This document shows, one piece after another, positions 18,447-28,869 of a stretch of DNA of 64,000 bases. Source of the stretch: Pseudomonas mendocina (GTDB lineage: Bacteria > Pseudomonadota > Gammaproteobacteria > Pseudomonadales > Pseudomonadaceae); the NCBI RefSeq assembly GCF_900636545.1, contig NZ_LR134290.1:434001-498000 (forward strand), in the 5' to 3' direction. Below the pieces are notes generated by a model. It did no database searches. It worked only from the letters and a program-made list of their open reading frames with translations, and was not told where the DNA came from. The stretch's first letter is position 1, and the number at the start of each line of letters is the position of its first letter. The translations under genes and the position numbers were made by a program.

Positions 18447-20773
18447 TTCTTCAACTGCTTGGCGTTGGCGAACAGGGCGGCCATGCCGCCAGTGGCGGGA
18501 GCCGGCTTTTCCTGGCTCGAGTAGCGCTCGCTGCGCGGTGTGTTGCCGCCGCGGTTGCCGTTGCCGCGCGACTGACCGCCACGGGCGCCCTCGACTTTCT
18601 CGCCGGGGGTGTCGCCCATGCGCATGGACAGGGCGATGCGGTTACGCGGGATATCCACTTCCATCACCTTGACCTTGACCACGTCGCCGGCCTTGACCGC
18701 TTCGTGCGGGTCCTTGATGAACTTTTCCGACAGTGCGCTGATGTGCACCAGACCGTCCTGATGCACGCCGATGTCGACGAAGGCGCCGAAGTTGGTGACG
18801 TTGGTCACCACGCCTTCGAGCACCATGCCCAGCTTGAGGTCATTGAGCGTTTCCACACCTTCCTGGAACTCGGCGGTCTTGAACTCCGGGCGCGGGTCGC
18901 GGCCGGGTTTGTCGAGTTCCTTGAGGATGTCGCCGACAGTAACCAGGCCGAAGCGCTCGTCGGTGAACTTGGCCGGATCGAGACGCTTGAGGAAGCCCGA
19001 GTCGCCGATCAGCGAGCGGATGTCGCGGCCGGTGTCCTGGGCGATACGCTCGACCAGCGGATAGGTTTCCGGGTGCACCGCCGAGGCATCCAGCGGGTTG
19101 TCGCCGTTCATCACACGAAGGAAGCCGGCAGCCTGCTCGAAGGTCTTCTCGCCCAGACGCGGCACCTTCTTCAGCTCGGCGCGCGAGGCGAAGGCGCCGT
19201 TGGCATCGCGGTACTGCACGATGTTCTGCGCCAGGGTCGCGTTGAGGCCGGAGATGCGCGCCAGCAGGGCGGCGGAGGCGGTGTTGACGTCCACGCCGAC
19301 GGCGTTCACGCAATCCTCGACCACGGCGTCCAGGCTGCGCGCCAGCTTGAGCTGCGACACATCGTGCTGATACTGGCCGACGCCGATGGATTTCGGGTCG
19401 ATTTTCACCAGCTCGGCCAGCGGATCCTGCAGGCGGCGGGCAATGGAGACGGCGCCGCGCAGCGACACGTCGAGATCGGGGAATTCGCGGGCGGCCAGTT
19501 CCGAGGCCGAGTACACCGAGGCGCCGGCCTCGGAGACCATCACCTTGGTCAGCTTGAGGCCCGGCACCTTCTTGATCAGCTCGGCCGCCAGCTTGTCGGT
19601 TTCGCGGCTGGCGGTGCCGTTGCCGATGGAAATCAGGTCGACGCCGTGCTTGGCGCACAGCTTGGCGAGGATCGCCAGGGTGCCGTCCCAGTCGTTGCGC
19701 GGGGCGTGCGGGTAGACGGTGGCGGTTTCCAGCACCTTGCCGGTGGCATCGACCACCGCCACCTTGCAGCCGGTGCGCAGACCCGGGTCGAGCGCCAGGG
19801 TGGCGCGCGGGCCGGCCGGGGCAGCCAGCAGCAGGTCGTGCAGGTTGCGGGCGAAGACGCTGATTGCCTCGTCCTCGGCCTTCTCGCGCAGCTCGCCGAG
19901 CAGGTCGGTTTCCAGGTGGTTGTACAGCTTGACTTTCCAGGTCCAGCGCACCACCTCGGCCAGCCACTTGTCTGCAGCGCGGCCCTTGTTCTCCAGGCCG
20001 AAGCGTTCGCCGATCATCAGCTCGCACGGGTGCAGGGTGCCGGGCAGTTCTTCGCCGACCTTGAGGCTGGCGCTGAGGATGCCTTCGTTACGGCCACGGA
20101 AGATCGCCAGCGCGCGGTGAGACGGCACGCCCTTGAGCGCTTCGTCATGCTCGAAGTAGTCGCTGAACTTGGCGCCTTCGTTTTCCTTGCCCGGCACCAG
20201 GCGGGCACTGAGGGTGGCGTTGTCCTTGAGGAAGCTGCGCAGCTTGTCGAGCAGCGCGGCGTCTTCGGCAAAGCGCTCCATGAGAATGTACTTGGCGCCT
20301 TCGAGCACGGCCTTCACATCGGCGAAGCCTTTGTCGACGTCGATGAAGCGCTCGGCTTCCTGCTCCGGTGTCAGGCTCGGGTCGTTGAACAGCGCATCGG
20401 CCAGCTCGCCGAGGCCGGCTTCCAGGGCGATCTGGCCCTTGGTGCGGCGCTTTTGCTTGTACGGCAGATAGAGGTCTTCGAGGCGCGTCTTGGTGTCGGC
20501 CAGGTCGATCTCGCGTTTGAGCTCGGGGGTCAGCTTGCCCTGTTCCTCGATGCTGGCGAGGATCGCCACGCGGCGCTCGTCCAGCTCGCGCAGGTAGCGC
20601 AGGCGCTCCTCCAGGTGGCGCAACTGGGTATCATCGAGGCTACCGGTCACTTCTTTACGGTAACGGGCGATGAAGGGCACGGTGGAACCTTCGTCGAGCA
20701 GGGCCACGGCGGCGGCAACCTGTTGCGGGCGCACGCCCAGTTCATCGGCGATGCGATTGTTGATGCTGTCCAT
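18443..20773 (-). CDS. tex: Tex RNA-binding transcription accessory protein
   Basis: A 776-residue Tex/Spt6-like protein. Domain order: N-terminal helical region with HTH ([20 protein letters not shown]), YqgF/RuvC-like domain near 325-430 ([20 protein letters not shown]), HhH domains near 500-560 ([33 protein letters not shown]), and an S1 RNA-binding domain near 650-720 ([20 protein letters not shown]). The tail is Gly/Arg-rich. ATG 20773 is chosen over an upstream start at 20788 because it gives the conserved N-terminus. A perfect -10 (TATAAT) lies upstream. Tex is linked to transcription, RNA stability and toxin expression in several bacteria. Confidence 0.95.
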   Translation of the reverse strand: MDSINNRIADELGVRPQQVAAAVALLDEGSTVPFIARYRKEVTGSLDDTQLRHLEERLRYLRELDERRVAILASIEEQGKLTPELKREIDLADTKTRLEDLYLPYKQKRRTKGQIALEAGLGELADALFNDPSLTPEQEAERFIDVDKGFADVKAVLEGAKYILMERFAEDAALLDKLRSFLKDNATLSARLVPGKENEGAKFSDYFEHDEALKGVPSHRALAIFRGRNEGILSASLKVGEELPGTLHPCELMIGERFGLENKGRAADKWLAEVVRWTWKVKLYNHLETDLLGELREKAEDEAISVFARNLHDLLLAAPAGPRATLALDPGLRTGCKVAVVDATGKVLETATVYPHAPRNDWDGTLAILAKLCAKHGVDLISIGNGTASRETDKLAAELIKKVPGLKLTKVMVSEAGASVYSASELAAREFPDLDVSLRGAVSIARRLQDPLAELVKIDPKSIGVGQYQHDVSQLKLARSLDAVVEDCVNAVGVDVNTASAALLARISGLNATLAQNIVQYRDANGAFASRAELKKVPRLGEKTFEQAAGFLRVMNGDNPLDASAVHPETYPLVERIAQDTGRDIRSLIGDSGFLKRLDPAKFTDERFGLVTVGDILKELDKPGRDPRPEFKTAEFQEGVETLNDLKLGMVLEGVVTNVTNFGAFVDIGVHQDGLVHISALSEKFIKDPHEAVKAGDVVKVKVMEVDIPRNRIALSMRMGDTPGEKVEGARGGQSRGNGNRGGNTPRSERYSSQEKPAPATGGMAALFANAKQLKK

Positions 20774-20838
20774 ATGAAAACTACCCACTGAAGCGACAGG
20801 GCGGCCGTAAACATGCCGGCCAGATACGAAAGCGGCGC

Positions 20839-20844
20839 ATTATA
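20839..20844 (-). promoter_or_regulatory. Likely -10 element for tex
   Basis: TATAAT on the minus strand 66 bp upstream of the tex ATG. The -35 is not clear at 16-18 bp spacing. Confidence 0.5.
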
Positions 20845-20974
20845 AACACCGCATTCATAAGTACTGGGCACCGTTGGGGAAAAATCTGCTAACAATGGCT
20901 AAAGCGCCCATCCATGCGCCTGAGCGATAATGCCGCCACTTGCCGTCCACAGTACGGCTGTCCAAGGAGACGCC

Positions 20975-21712
20975 ATGACCCAGTCCGCTGCCCCTGCCAC
21001 CGAAGGCGAGAAGATTCTCATCGTCGATGACGACGCCCGTCTGCGCCGCCTGCTCGAACGCTTCTTCGACGAGCAGGGCTACCGGGTACGTGCAGTGGAG
21101 AACGTCGAGCAGATGGATCGCCTGCTGGCCCGCGAGCTGTTCAACCTGGTGGTGCTCGACCTGATGCTGCCCGGTGAGGACGGATTGTCCGCCTGCCGCC
21201 GCCTGCGCGAATCGAACAACCAGATCCCGATCATCATGCTCACCGCCAAGGGCGATGAGTCCAGCCGTATCCAGGGCCTGGAGCTGGGCGCCGATGATTA
21301 CCTGGCCAAGCCTTTCAACCCACGCGAATTGCTGGCTCGCATCAAGGCCGTGTTGCGCCGTCAGGCGCCGGTGGTGCCTGGTGCGCCGGGTGCCGAGGAT
21401 GAAAGCGTCAGCTTCGGTGACTATGAACTGTCACTGGCCACGCGCGAGCTGAAGAAGGGTGAGGAAGTGCACATGCTCACCACTGGCGAGTTCGCCGTGC
21501 TCAAGGCGCTGGTGCAGCATGCGCGCGAGCCGCTGACCCGCGACAAGCTGATGAACCTGGCCCGTGGCCGCGAGTGGGATGCACTGGAGCGCTCCATCGA
21601 CGTTCAGATCAGTCGCCTGCGCCGCCTGATCGAGCCGGACCCGTCGAAACCGCGCTATATCCAGACCGTCTGGGGCGTTGGCTACGTGTTCGTGCCGGAC
21701 GGCAACAAGTGA
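20975..21712 (+). CDS. ompR: OmpR/AmgR-type response regulator
   Basis: A 245-residue two-component regulator. The receiver domain (about residues 12-125) has the acidic pocket ILIVDDDARL, phosphoacceptor D62 in VVLDLMLPGEDGL, the Thr in IIMLTAKGDE and Lys in DYLAKPFNPRELLARI. The C-terminal winged helix (about 150-240) shows REPLTRDKLMNLARGREWDA and QISRLRRLIEPDPSKPRYIQ. ATG 20975 has AAGGAGA upstream. It is followed by its kinase gene. In P. aeruginosa this pair is AmgRS, which handles membrane stress from aminoglycoside-induced mistranslation; ompR is the general family name. Confidence 0.93.
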   Translation: MTQSAAPATEGEKILIVDDDARLRRLLERFFDEQGYRVRAVENVEQMDRLLARELFNLVVLDLMLPGEDGLSACRRLRESNNQIPIIMLTAKGDESSRIQGLELGADDYLAKPFNPRELLARIKAVLRRQAPVVPGAPGAEDESVSFGDYELSLATRELKKGEEVHMLTTGEFAVLKALVQHAREPLTRDKLMNLARGREWDALERSIDVQISRLRRLIEPDPSKPRYIQTVWGVGYVFVPDGNK

Positions 21713-21731
21713 GGCCGCAGGCCGCCAGCGA

Positions 21732-21775
21732 CAGGTTTCAGGCTAAAGGCGGGGACACCTGCAGCCTGAAGCCTG
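21732..21775. repeat. Inverted repeat between ompR and envZ
   Basis: CAGGTTTCAGGCT (21732-21744) and AGCCTGAAGCCTG (21763-21775), one mismatch. It fills half of the 81-bp gap between regulator and kinase genes and could lower kinase expression relative to the regulator. Confidence 0.65.
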
Positions 21776-21793
21776 GGGCCTGATGCCGCTCTT

Positions 21794-23110
21794 ATGAAAG
21801 CTCCATTGTGGTTCCCGCAGAGCTTCTTCGCCCGCACCCTCTGGCTGGTGCTCGTCGTCGTGCTGTTTTCCAAGGCACTGACGCTGGTGTACCTGATGAT
21901 GAACGAGGACGTGCTGGTCGACCGCCAGTACAGCCACGGTGCTGCGCTGACCCTGCGGGCCTATTGGGCGGCCAACCCCGATGACCGCGACCATATCGCT
22001 CAGGCGGCCGGGCTCAAGCGCATCCCGCGTGACAAGGTGCCGGCCAGCGAACAGCACTGGCCCTACAGCGAAATATTCCAGCGGCAGATGCAGACCGAAC
22101 TCGGCCCGGATACCGAAACCCGTGTACGCGCCACGACGCCGCCGGCGCTCTGGGTGCATGCACCGAGCCTCGGCGATGGCTGGGTGCGGGTGCCAATGTA
22201 CCCGCACCCACTGCGCGGTCAGCGGATCTGGAGCGTGCTCGGCTGGTTCCTCGGCATCGGCTTGCTGTCCACTGCGGCTGCCTGGATTTTCGTGCGTCAG
22301 CTCAATGCGCCACTCAAGCGCCTGGTCTTCGCCGCTCGTCAACTCGGCCAGGGGCGCAGCGTGCGCCTGCCGGTGAGCGATACGCCGAGCGAGATGACCG
22401 AGGTGTACCGCGCCTTCAATCAGATGGCCGAGGACGTCGAGCAGGCCGGCCGTGAGCGTGAGTTGATGCTGGCGGGTGTCTCCCACGACCTGCGCACGCC
22501 GCTGACGCGTCTGCGCCTGGCGCTGGAGTTCATGGACAACGACTCCGAGCTGACCGAGGACATGGTGCGCGATATCGAGGACATGGACGCCATCCTTGAT
22601 CAGTTCCTCGCCTTCATCCGCGATGGGCGCGACGAGCCGGTGGAGGAGGCCGATTTCCCCGAGCTGGTGCGTGAAACTCTCGCGCCCTACAACCAGGGCG
22701 GCGAGCGCGTGCGTCTGTGCCTGGAAGACATTCCACCCTTCCCGCTGCGTCGGGTATCGACCAAGCGTCTGCTCACCAATCTGGTGGAGAACGCGCTCAA
22801 CCACGGTGGTGGCGATGCCGTCGAGGTGGTCGCCAGCCTGGCTGGAGACCAAAGCGCGCCCTATGTGGTGTTGAGTGTGCTGGACCGTGGCAATGGTATC
22901 GATCCGGCCGAGCTCGACAGCATCTTCAACCCTTTCATCCGCGGTGATCGGGCTCGCGGTGGGCGCGGTACCGGCCTCGGCCTGGCTATCGTCAAGCGCA
23001 TCGCGGCGCTGCATGGTGGCAGCGTCGAGCTACGCAATCGCAGTGGCGGGGGCCTGGAGGCGCGGGTGCGCTTGCCGCTGGGTTTGCTGTTGCCACGCGA
23101 CGCCGTCTGA
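21794..23110 (+). CDS. envZ: EnvZ/AmgS-type sensor histidine kinase
   Basis: A 438-residue inner-membrane kinase. TM1 lies at about residues 14-36, a periplasmic domain of about 115 residues follows, TM2 is near 145-170 (IWSVLGWFLGIGLLSTAAAWIF), then HAMP. The H-box has phospho-acceptor H231 (GVSHDLRTPLTRLRLALEF); the N-box is LVENALNHGGGD, with G1 DRGNGIDP and G2 RGTGLGLAIVKRIA. It should phosphorylate the adjacent response regulator. No obvious ribosome binding site precedes ATG 21794 and a dyad repeat lies just upstream, both consistent with low kinase levels. Confidence 0.93.
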   Translation: MKAPLWFPQSFFARTLWLVLVVVLFSKALTLVYLMMNEDVLVDRQYSHGAALTLRAYWAANPDDRDHIAQAAGLKRIPRDKVPASEQHWPYSEIFQRQMQTELGPDTETRVRATTPPALWVHAPSLGDGWVRVPMYPHPLRGQRIWSVLGWFLGIGLLSTAAAWIFVRQLNAPLKRLVFAARQLGQGRSVRLPVSDTPSEMTEVYRAFNQMAEDVEQAGRERELMLAGVSHDLRTPLTRLRLALEFMDNDSELTEDMVRDIEDMDAILDQFLAFIRDGRDEPVEEADFPELVRETLAPYNQGGERVRLCLEDIPPFPLRRVSTKRLLTNLVENALNHGGGDAVEVVASLAGDQSAPYVVLSVLDRGNGIDPAELDSIFNPFIRGDRARGGRGTGLGLAIVKRIAALHGGSVELRNRSGGGLEARVRLPLGLLLPRDAV

Positions 23111-23299
23111 CGGGGCGCCGAAAAACCAGTTCGCCGTTGGTTTCCCGCCGCGTTCTACCTCTCGGGATCAGGCCGTCGTCTGCGTTTTTCGGCGGCCAGC
23201 CAACCGGCTGTCCAATTACCGCGTCGGAGTGCTGGCAATATGCTGCCAAGCGCTTTGGCGCTGGGCTATGCTGTGCCAGCGCATCACTTCGAGGCCTGC

Positions 23300-26200
23300 A
23301 TGCCCGCCGCCTTCCCCGACCGCTTGCCCAACTGGACCTGGTGGCTGCCGCTGCCGATCTTCCACCTGGCAACCTGGATTTCCCTGGCGACCCGTCTGAA
23401 CGACGGCGTGGCGCTGTGCTATCTGCCCATGGTGTTAGGCCTGGCGTTCTGCCTGTGGTGGGGCCCGCGCGTGCTGCCGGCGCTGTACCTCAACGCCCTG
23501 TTCAGCGTGCCGCTGTGGGGCCTGCCCTGGCAGTGGGCACCGCTCTACGCAGTACCGGAAACCGCTGCCGTGGCCCTGGGCTGGTGGCTGCTGCGGCGCC
23601 AGTCTTTCGACCCTGCGCTGGGGCGCCTGAGTGATGTCCTGAGATTTCTCGCCTTCGCCGTACTGATGCCGGCCACCCTGGTGGCCCTTGGTCTGCAGAG
23701 CAATCTCTGGCTAACCGGCTTTCAGGTCAGCGACCATTGGGCGCAGTCGAGCCTGGCGGTATGGCTGAGCGACACCATCAACCTGCTGGCGCTGACGGCG
23801 CCCTTGCTGGCCTTCTGCACGCCATGGCTGCGTCGTCGCGGCTGGCTGCGTACGCGAAGCAGCGTGGTCGCCCCGGCGCTGCCCGTCAGCCGCTCGCTGG
23901 CTGGCTGGCTGCTGGCGACGAGCGTATTTCTGGTGTTGATGTTGCTCAGTGCTGGCCTGCCTGCACAGCTCGCCTTGCCCCTGCTGGGGCTCAGCATGCT
24001 GGTGTTGGCGCTTCGGCATGCCTTCGCGGGAGCGCTGTACGGTGTGCTGCTGGTGTTCGCCGCCACCCTGCCGTTGCCGCTCTGGCGCGGCAGTTTGAGT
24101 TTCGCCGAGCTGGACCTGCAGCGTAATCAGCTGCATTTCGCCGTTCTGTTGTTGATGGGCGCCACGCTGGTGGTAGGGCGCGCGCTCAGTGATCTGCGCC
24201 AGGCGCTGGCGCGCAGTGCACAGATGCAGCGGCAACTGGCCCGAGCCAACCTGGCGATGGAGGCCAGCCCGCTGGGCGTGACCATCGCCGACGCACGCCA
24301 GCCCGACCTACCGCTGGTGTACTGCAATTCGGCGTTCAGCCAGATAACCGGCTATCGCGCCGATGAGGCACTGGGACGCAACTGTCGTTTCCTGCTCGGC
24401 AAGGATCGTGTGCAACTGGAACTGCAACCCTTGCGCGCTGCCCTGCGCGACGGCCGTAGCGGTCACGCCGTGGTGCGCAACTATCGCAAGGACGGCAAGC
24501 CGTTCTGGAACGAGGTGGTGCTGGCGCCGATGCGTGACGAGCAGGGCATCAGTCATTTCGTCGGCCTGCAGCACGACGTCACCGAGCGGGTTGAGCTGGC
24601 GGCCAAGGTCGAGCAGCAACGCTCGCAGCTGCTACGTCAGAGTCATCTGTTCAGCCAGACCGAAGACATCGCCAACCTGGGCGGCTGGGTGCTGGAGACC
24701 AGCGACTACAGCATGTTCTGGAGCGATGGCTGCTACCGCATCGTCGATCGCGACATTCAGCAGGGCCCGCCCGATCTGCGCGAGGTGCTGGACTATTACG
24801 ACACGCCGAGCCAGGCGCTGATCATGCAGACGCTGCAGGCGGCCTCGAGCGGGATGGACGATCTGGATATCGAGGTGCGTCTGGTGGCGCGGCTGGGCGG
24901 CCGGCTGGTGCGCCTGCGTGGCATGGCCGAGCGCGACGAGGACGGCAGCCTGGTGCGTATCTATGGCGTGGTGCAGGACATCAGCGAGCGCAAGCGTACC
25001 GAGTCGCAGCTGCGCGAGCGCGACGAGCGCCTGCGGCTGTTCTTCGAGGCGCCACTGATCGGCATGGCGCTGACCACCCAGAGCTTCGGTTGGGAAGAGG
25101 TGAACCAGAAGCTGTGCAGCATTCTTGGCCGGAGCCGCGATGAAGTCCTGGCCAGCAGTTGGCAGCAACTGTCGCACCCGGACGACCTGCCGGCCGAGCA
25201 GGCCAGTGTGGAGCAGGTCCTGCTGGGCAGCAGTGACGGTTTCGAGATGGACAAGCGCTTCCTGCGCGCCGATGGACAGGTGGTGTTCACCCGCGTCAGC
25301 CTGCGAGCGGTGCGCGGCGGCAGTGGTCGGCAGACCATCTTCCTGTTGCTGGTCGAGGACATCAGCGCCCGGCAGGAGGCCGAAGCGCGTTATCGGACGC
25401 TGGTCGAGCATGCGCCCGAGGCGATCCTGCTGTTCAACCCGGATGGCGGCATCGTCGAGTGCAACGAGAACGCGCTGCGACTGTTCCGCTATCGCCGTGA
25501 AGAGTTGCTTGGCCGGTCGATCCAGAGCATCAGCCCGCTACGGCAGGCCGATGGCCGCCTGTCTTCACGGGCCGGCAAGACCTTCATGCGTCAGGCCGTG
25601 GCCGGTGAAGCGCCGGTGTTCGAGTGGAACCACCGCGACAGTGCCGGACGCCAGTTGCCCTGCGAGGTGCGTCTGGTGCGCATGCCGGGCGAGGGGCTGC
25701 TGATTCGCGCCAGCGTCACCGATATTTCCGAGCGTCAGCGCTACCAGCGCGAGATCGAGCGCCTGGCCTACAGTGACGAGCTGACCGGTTTGCCCAATCG
25801 CCGTCTGCTGCTCGATCGCCTGCAGCACGCCATGGACCGGGAGAATCGTGAGGGCAGTCTGGGTGCGTTGCTGTTCATCGATCTGGATCACTTCAAGACG
25901 GTCAACGACAGCCTCGGCCATCTGGTCGGCGATGCCTTGCTGGTGGAGGTCACCACTCGCCTGGCGCGCGAGCTGCGCACCGAGGACACCCTGGCACGAC
26001 TGGGTGGAGATGAGTTCGTGGTGCTGCTCGAAGCCCTGGGCAGCGAGCCGCAGGCCGTGGCCGAGCACGCTGCCGCAGTGGGGGAAAAGCTGCTGCGTGG
26101 GCTGCAGGGTAGTTGCCTGATCGACGGGCATGAGCTGGCGATCAGCGCCAGCATCGGCATTGCCCTGCATCCGATGGGCCTGCAGCGCGCCTCGGATATC

Positions 26201-27064
26201 CTCAAGCAGGCCGACACCGCCATGTACCGGGCCAAGCACGCCGGACGCAACGCCCTGCATTTCTTCGCCCCGGAGATGCAGGCGGCCATCGACCAGCGCC
26301 TGCAACTGCAGGGTGAGCTGCGTCAGGCCATTGCCCGCCAGCAACTGCAGCTGGTGTTCCAGCCACAACTGACGCTGGCCGATGACAGGGTGGCCGGTGC
26401 CGAGGTGCTGCTGCGCTGGATGCACCCCGAGCGCGGCGAGATCGGCCCGGACCAGTTCATCCCGCTGGCCGAGGAAACCGGGCTGATTCAGGACATCGGC
26501 CAGTGGGTGCTGGAGCAGGCCTGCGCGACCCTGGCGCGCTGGCAGGCGCAGTGGCCGCAACTGGTGCTGGCGGTGAACCTCAGCCCGCGCGAACTGCGCC
26601 AGGCCGGATGCGTCGAGCGGGTCGAGCAGTGCCTGCGTGCTCATGGTGTCCCGGCGCATGCTCTGGAACTGGAGATCACCGAGGGCGTGCTGCTCGAAGA
26701 CGTCGAACGCTGCATCGGCAACATGCAACGACTCAAGGCGCAGGGCGTACGCTTTGCCATCGACGACTTCGGCACCGGCTACTCGTCGCTGACCTACCTC
26801 AAGCGTTTGCCGCTGGACCGGTTGAAGATCGACCGCAGCTTCGTCGCCGATCTGGACGGCGCCGCGAGCGGGCGCATGCTGGTGCAAACCATCCTGATGA
26901 TCGCGCGTAACCTGGATCTGGAATGCGTGGCCGAAGGCATCGAGCAGGACAGTCAGCTGGCATTTTTGCGTGAGCAGGCGTGCGCCCTGGGCCAGGGCTA
27001 TCTGTTCGGCCGGCCGATGATGGAGAGCGAGTTTCTGGCCTGGATGCAGGCGCGCCCGCGCTAA
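23300..27064 (+). CDS. LOV/PAS-sensing GGDEF-EAL membrane protein (c-di-GMP synthesis/degradation)
   Basis: A 1254-residue inner-membrane signalling protein. Residues 1 to about 300 are a multi-pass, MASE1-like membrane sensor. A LOV-like PAS domain follows (about 310-430): YCNSAFSQITGYRADEALG, then GRNCRFLLG with the photoactive-type Cys at C362, flavin-contacting residues R363, R379, N394 and N404 (RNYRKDGKPFWN), and Q424 in HFVGLQHDVTE. One usual flavin contact, the Gln after NCRFL, is Leu (L366). Three more PAS/PAC units run to about 815. GGDEF is intact (902-906) with an RTED inhibitory site just upstream; the EAL domain has E1035 (in EVLLRW) and DDFGTGYSS (1155 on). ATG 23240 is an alternative start; 23300 has GAGG nearby and is preferred. 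It may make or break c-di-GMP, possibly under light control. Confidence 0.92.
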   Translation: MPAAFPDRLPNWTWWLPLPIFHLATWISLATRLNDGVALCYLPMVLGLAFCLWWGPRVLPALYLNALFSVPLWGLPWQWAPLYAVPETAAVALGWWLLRRQSFDPALGRLSDVLRFLAFAVLMPATLVALGLQSNLWLTGFQVSDHWAQSSLAVWLSDTINLLALTAPLLAFCTPWLRRRGWLRTRSSVVAPALPVSRSLAGWLLATSVFLVLMLLSAGLPAQLALPLLGLSMLVLALRHAFAGALYGVLLVFAATLPLPLWRGSLSFAELDLQRNQLHFAVLLLMGATLVVGRALSDLRQALARSAQMQRQLARANLAMEASPLGVTIADARQPDLPLVYCNSAFSQITGYRADEALGRNCRFLLGKDRVQLELQPLRAALRDGRSGHAVVRNYRKDGKPFWNEVVLAPMRDEQGISHFVGLQHDVTERVELAAKVEQQRSQLLRQSHLFSQTEDIANLGGWVLETSDYSMFWSDGCYRIVDRDIQQGPPDLREVLDYYDTPSQALIMQTLQAASSGMDDLDIEVRLVARLGGRLVRLRGMAERDEDGSLVRIYGVVQDISERKRTESQLRERDERLRLFFEAPLIGMALTTQSFGWEEVNQKLCSILGRSRDEVLASSWQQLSHPDDLPAEQASVEQVLLGSSDGFEMDKRFLRADGQVVFTRVSLRAVRGGSGRQTIFLLLVEDISARQEAEARYRTLVEHAPEAILLFNPDGGIVECNENALRLFRYRREELLGRSIQSISPLRQADGRLSSRAGKTFMRQAVAGEAPVFEWNHRDSAGRQLPCEVRLVRMPGEGLLIRASVTDISERQRYQREIERLAYSDELTGLPNRRLLLDRLQHAMDRENREGSLGALLFIDLDHFKTVNDSLGHLVGDALLVEVTTRLARELRTEDTLARLGGDEFVVLLEALGSEPQAVAEHAAAVGEKLLRGLQGSCLIDGHELAISASIGIALHPMGLQRASDILKQADTAMYRAKHAGRNALHFFAPEMQAAIDQRLQLQGELRQAIARQQLQLVFQPQLTLADDRVAGAEVLLRWMHPERGEIGPDQFIPLAEETGLIQDIGQWVLEQACATLARWQAQWPQLVLAVNLSPRELRQAGCVERVEQCLRAHGVPAHALELEITEGVLLEDVERCIGNMQRLKAQGVRFAIDDFGTGYSSLTYLKRLPLDRLKIDRSFVADLDGAASGRMLVQTILMIARNLDLECVAEGIEQDSQLAFLREQACALGQGYLFGRPMMESEFLAWMQARPR

Positions 27065-27070
27065 AACTCG

Positions 27071-27967
27071 CTACCAGCTCAGGCTGTCAGCGCCGATCCG
27101 CGCCCGCTGGCCGTAGGGCCAGGGATAATTGGCGTCACCGTGACCGCTGGGTAGATCGCCATACAAGGGTACGCCCAGCGGCGTCAGGTATTCGCCGATG
27201 ATCTGCTCCAGACTGTGGTGTACGCCACGCCGCGGGCAGTCGGTGAAACTACCCAGGCACACCGCGCGTGGCTTTCTCCCGGCGAAGCTGCGCAGTAGTT
27301 GCCAGAGACTGCGCTCGAGGCGGTAATAGGGCTCGCCGACGTCTTCCAGGATCAGGATCGCATCCTCTGCCAGGCGCATCCCCGCGTCGGTACCGCAGAC
27401 GCTGGCCAGGGCCGTGAGGTTGCCGCCCTGCAGGGTGCCGTCAATCGGATGTTGCGGGCCGCTGATATGACGCAGCGGCAATTGGCGATGCTGGCCCTTG
27501 AGCAGATCCCACAATGCCTGCATCGAGGCCAGGCGTTCGCGCTGGCCGCTGGGCGCCGACAGCACCTGATGGCCGAGCGCCGTGGCAACCGGGCCATGAA
27601 TGGCCGGCAGGCCCTGCTGCGCAAAAGCGCTGAGCATAATCGACAAGTCGGAGAAGCCGATCAGTGGGCGTGGACTGGCCTGGTGCAGCAGCGGCCAATC
27701 GATATCGGCCAGCAACTGCGCGCAGCCGTAGCCACCACGCAGGCACCAGACAGCAGCGATATCGGGCATGGCGAAGGCCTGGTGCAAATCCTCGAGGCGT
27801 TGCTCGGGCGTACCGGCCAGGTAGCGATGGCGAGCGCGCACGTGTTGGCCCAGGTGATAGTGCACGCCAAGCACCTCGAGCTGTGCCAGGGTCGCCTCGA
27901 GTACGTCTTCGGCAATGGCCGCTGCGGGGGCGATCAACGCCAGGCGGCCGTCGAATGTTTGCTTCAT
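27071..27967 (-). CDS. ldcA: Murein L,D-carboxypeptidase LdcA (peptidase S66)
   Basis: A 298-residue S66 peptidase that would trim the terminal D-Ala from murein tetrapeptides during cell-wall recycling in the cytoplasm. The nucleophile serine is in the [12 protein letters not shown] region, preceded by [20 protein letters not shown]; the Glu and His of the triad are expected in [14 protein letters not shown] and near [16 protein letters not shown]. No signal peptide. Its ATG overlaps the rimK TGA, making it the last gene of rimB-rimK-ldcA. It ends 6 bp from the convergent LOV-GGDEF-EAL gene with no terminator between. Confidence 0.92.
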   Translation of the reverse strand: MKQTFDGRLALIAPAAAIAEDVLEATLAQLEVLGVHYHLGQHVRARHRYLAGTPEQRLEDLHQAFAMPDIAAVWCLRGGYGCAQLLADIDWPLLHQASPRPLIGFSDLSIMLSAFAQQGLPAIHGPVATALGHQVLSAPSGQRERLASMQALWDLLKGQHRQLPLRHISGPQHPIDGTLQGGNLTALASVCGTDAGMRLAEDAILILEDVGEPYYRLERSLWQLLRSFAGRKPRAVCLGSFTDCPRRGVHHSLEQIIGEYLTPLGVPLYGDLPSGHGDANYPWPYGQRARIGADSLSW

Positions 27968-28869
27968 CCGCGACCCTTGGTGCGGGTCTGGCCGGGCTCG
28001 GCGTTCTTTTCCAGATACTGGATGATCATGCCGGCGACGTCCTTGGCTGTGGTGGTCTCGATGCCTTCCAGGCCCGGCGAGGAATTGACCTCCATCACCA
28101 GCGGCCCGTGGTTGGAGCGCAGGATGTCCACCCCGGCGACGTTAAGGCCCATGACCTTGGCTGCGCGTACTGCGGTCATGCGTTCTTCCGGGGTGATCTT
28201 GATCAGGCTGGCAGTGCCGCCACGGTGCAGGTTGGAGCGGAATTCACCGGCCTTGGCCTGGCGCTTCATCGCCGCGATCACCTTGTCACCGACCACGAAG
28301 CAGCGAATGTCGGCACCTCCAGCCTCCTGGATGTATTCCTGGACCATGATGTCCTGCTTGAGGCCGAGGAAGGCCTCGATCACCGACTCGGCGGCCTTTG
28401 CCGTTTCGGCCAGCACCACGCCCATGCCCTGGGTGCCTTCCAGCACCTTGATCACCAGCGGCGCACCGCCGACCATCTGGATCAGGTCGGGAATGTCGTC
28501 CGGCGAGTGGGCGAAACCGGTCACTGGCAGGCCGATGCCCTTGCGTGACAGCAATTGCAGGGCGCGCAGCTTGTCGCGCGAGCGGCTGATGGCCACCGAC
28601 TCGTTGAGCGGGTAAACACCCATCATCTCGAACTGGCGCAACACCGCGCAGCCATAGAAGGTCACCGAGGCGCCGATGCGTGGGATCACTGCATCGAAGC
28701 CCTCCATGGCCTGGCCGCGATAATGGATCTGCGGCTTGTGGCTGGCGATGTTCATATAGGCGCGCAGGGTGTCGATCACCACCATTTCATGGCCCCGCTG
28801 CTGACCGGCCTCCACCAGGCGGCGGGTGGAATACAGACGCGGGTTGCGCGACAGCACGGCGATCTTCAT
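27964..28869 (-). CDS. rimK: RimK, ATP-grasp alpha-L-glutamate ligase
   Basis: A 301-residue ATP-grasp enzyme known to add glutamates to the C-terminus of ribosomal protein S6. Motifs: [18 protein letters not shown] at the start, [37 protein letters not shown] (ATP grasp), [19 protein letters not shown] and [15 protein letters not shown] (metal-binding Glu/Asn). ATG 28869 overlaps the rimB stop; a longer frame to 29127 is spurious. In P. fluorescens, RimK activity responds to c-di-GMP and to RimB, relevant because a c-di-GMP enzyme gene ends close by. No small EAL gene rimA lies in this operon. Confidence 0.95.
   Translation of the reverse strand: MKIAVLSRNPRLYSTRRLVEAGQQRGHEMVVIDTLRAYMNIASHKPQIHYRGQAMEGFDAVIPRIGASVTFYGCAVLRQFEMMGVYPLNESVAISRSRDKLRALQLLSRKGIGLPVTGFAHSPDDIPDLIQMVGGAPLVIKVLEGTQGMGVVLAETAKAAESVIEAFLGLKQDIMVQEYIQEAGGADIRCFVVGDKVIAAMKRQAKAGEFRSNLHRGGTASLIKITPEERMTAVRAAKVMGLNVAGVDILRSNHGPLVMEVNSSPGLEGIETTTAKDVAGMIIQYLEKNAEPGQTRTKGRG

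Noticed and set aside
16296..18524. A 742-codon plus-strand frame opposite gshA and the thioesterase gene
   Set aside because: Spans two real genes on the other strand and the gap between them; composition-driven.
18704..20791. A 695-codon plus-strand frame opposite tex
   Set aside because: Antisense shadow of tex with the same compositional bias; no start signal and no recognisable domain.
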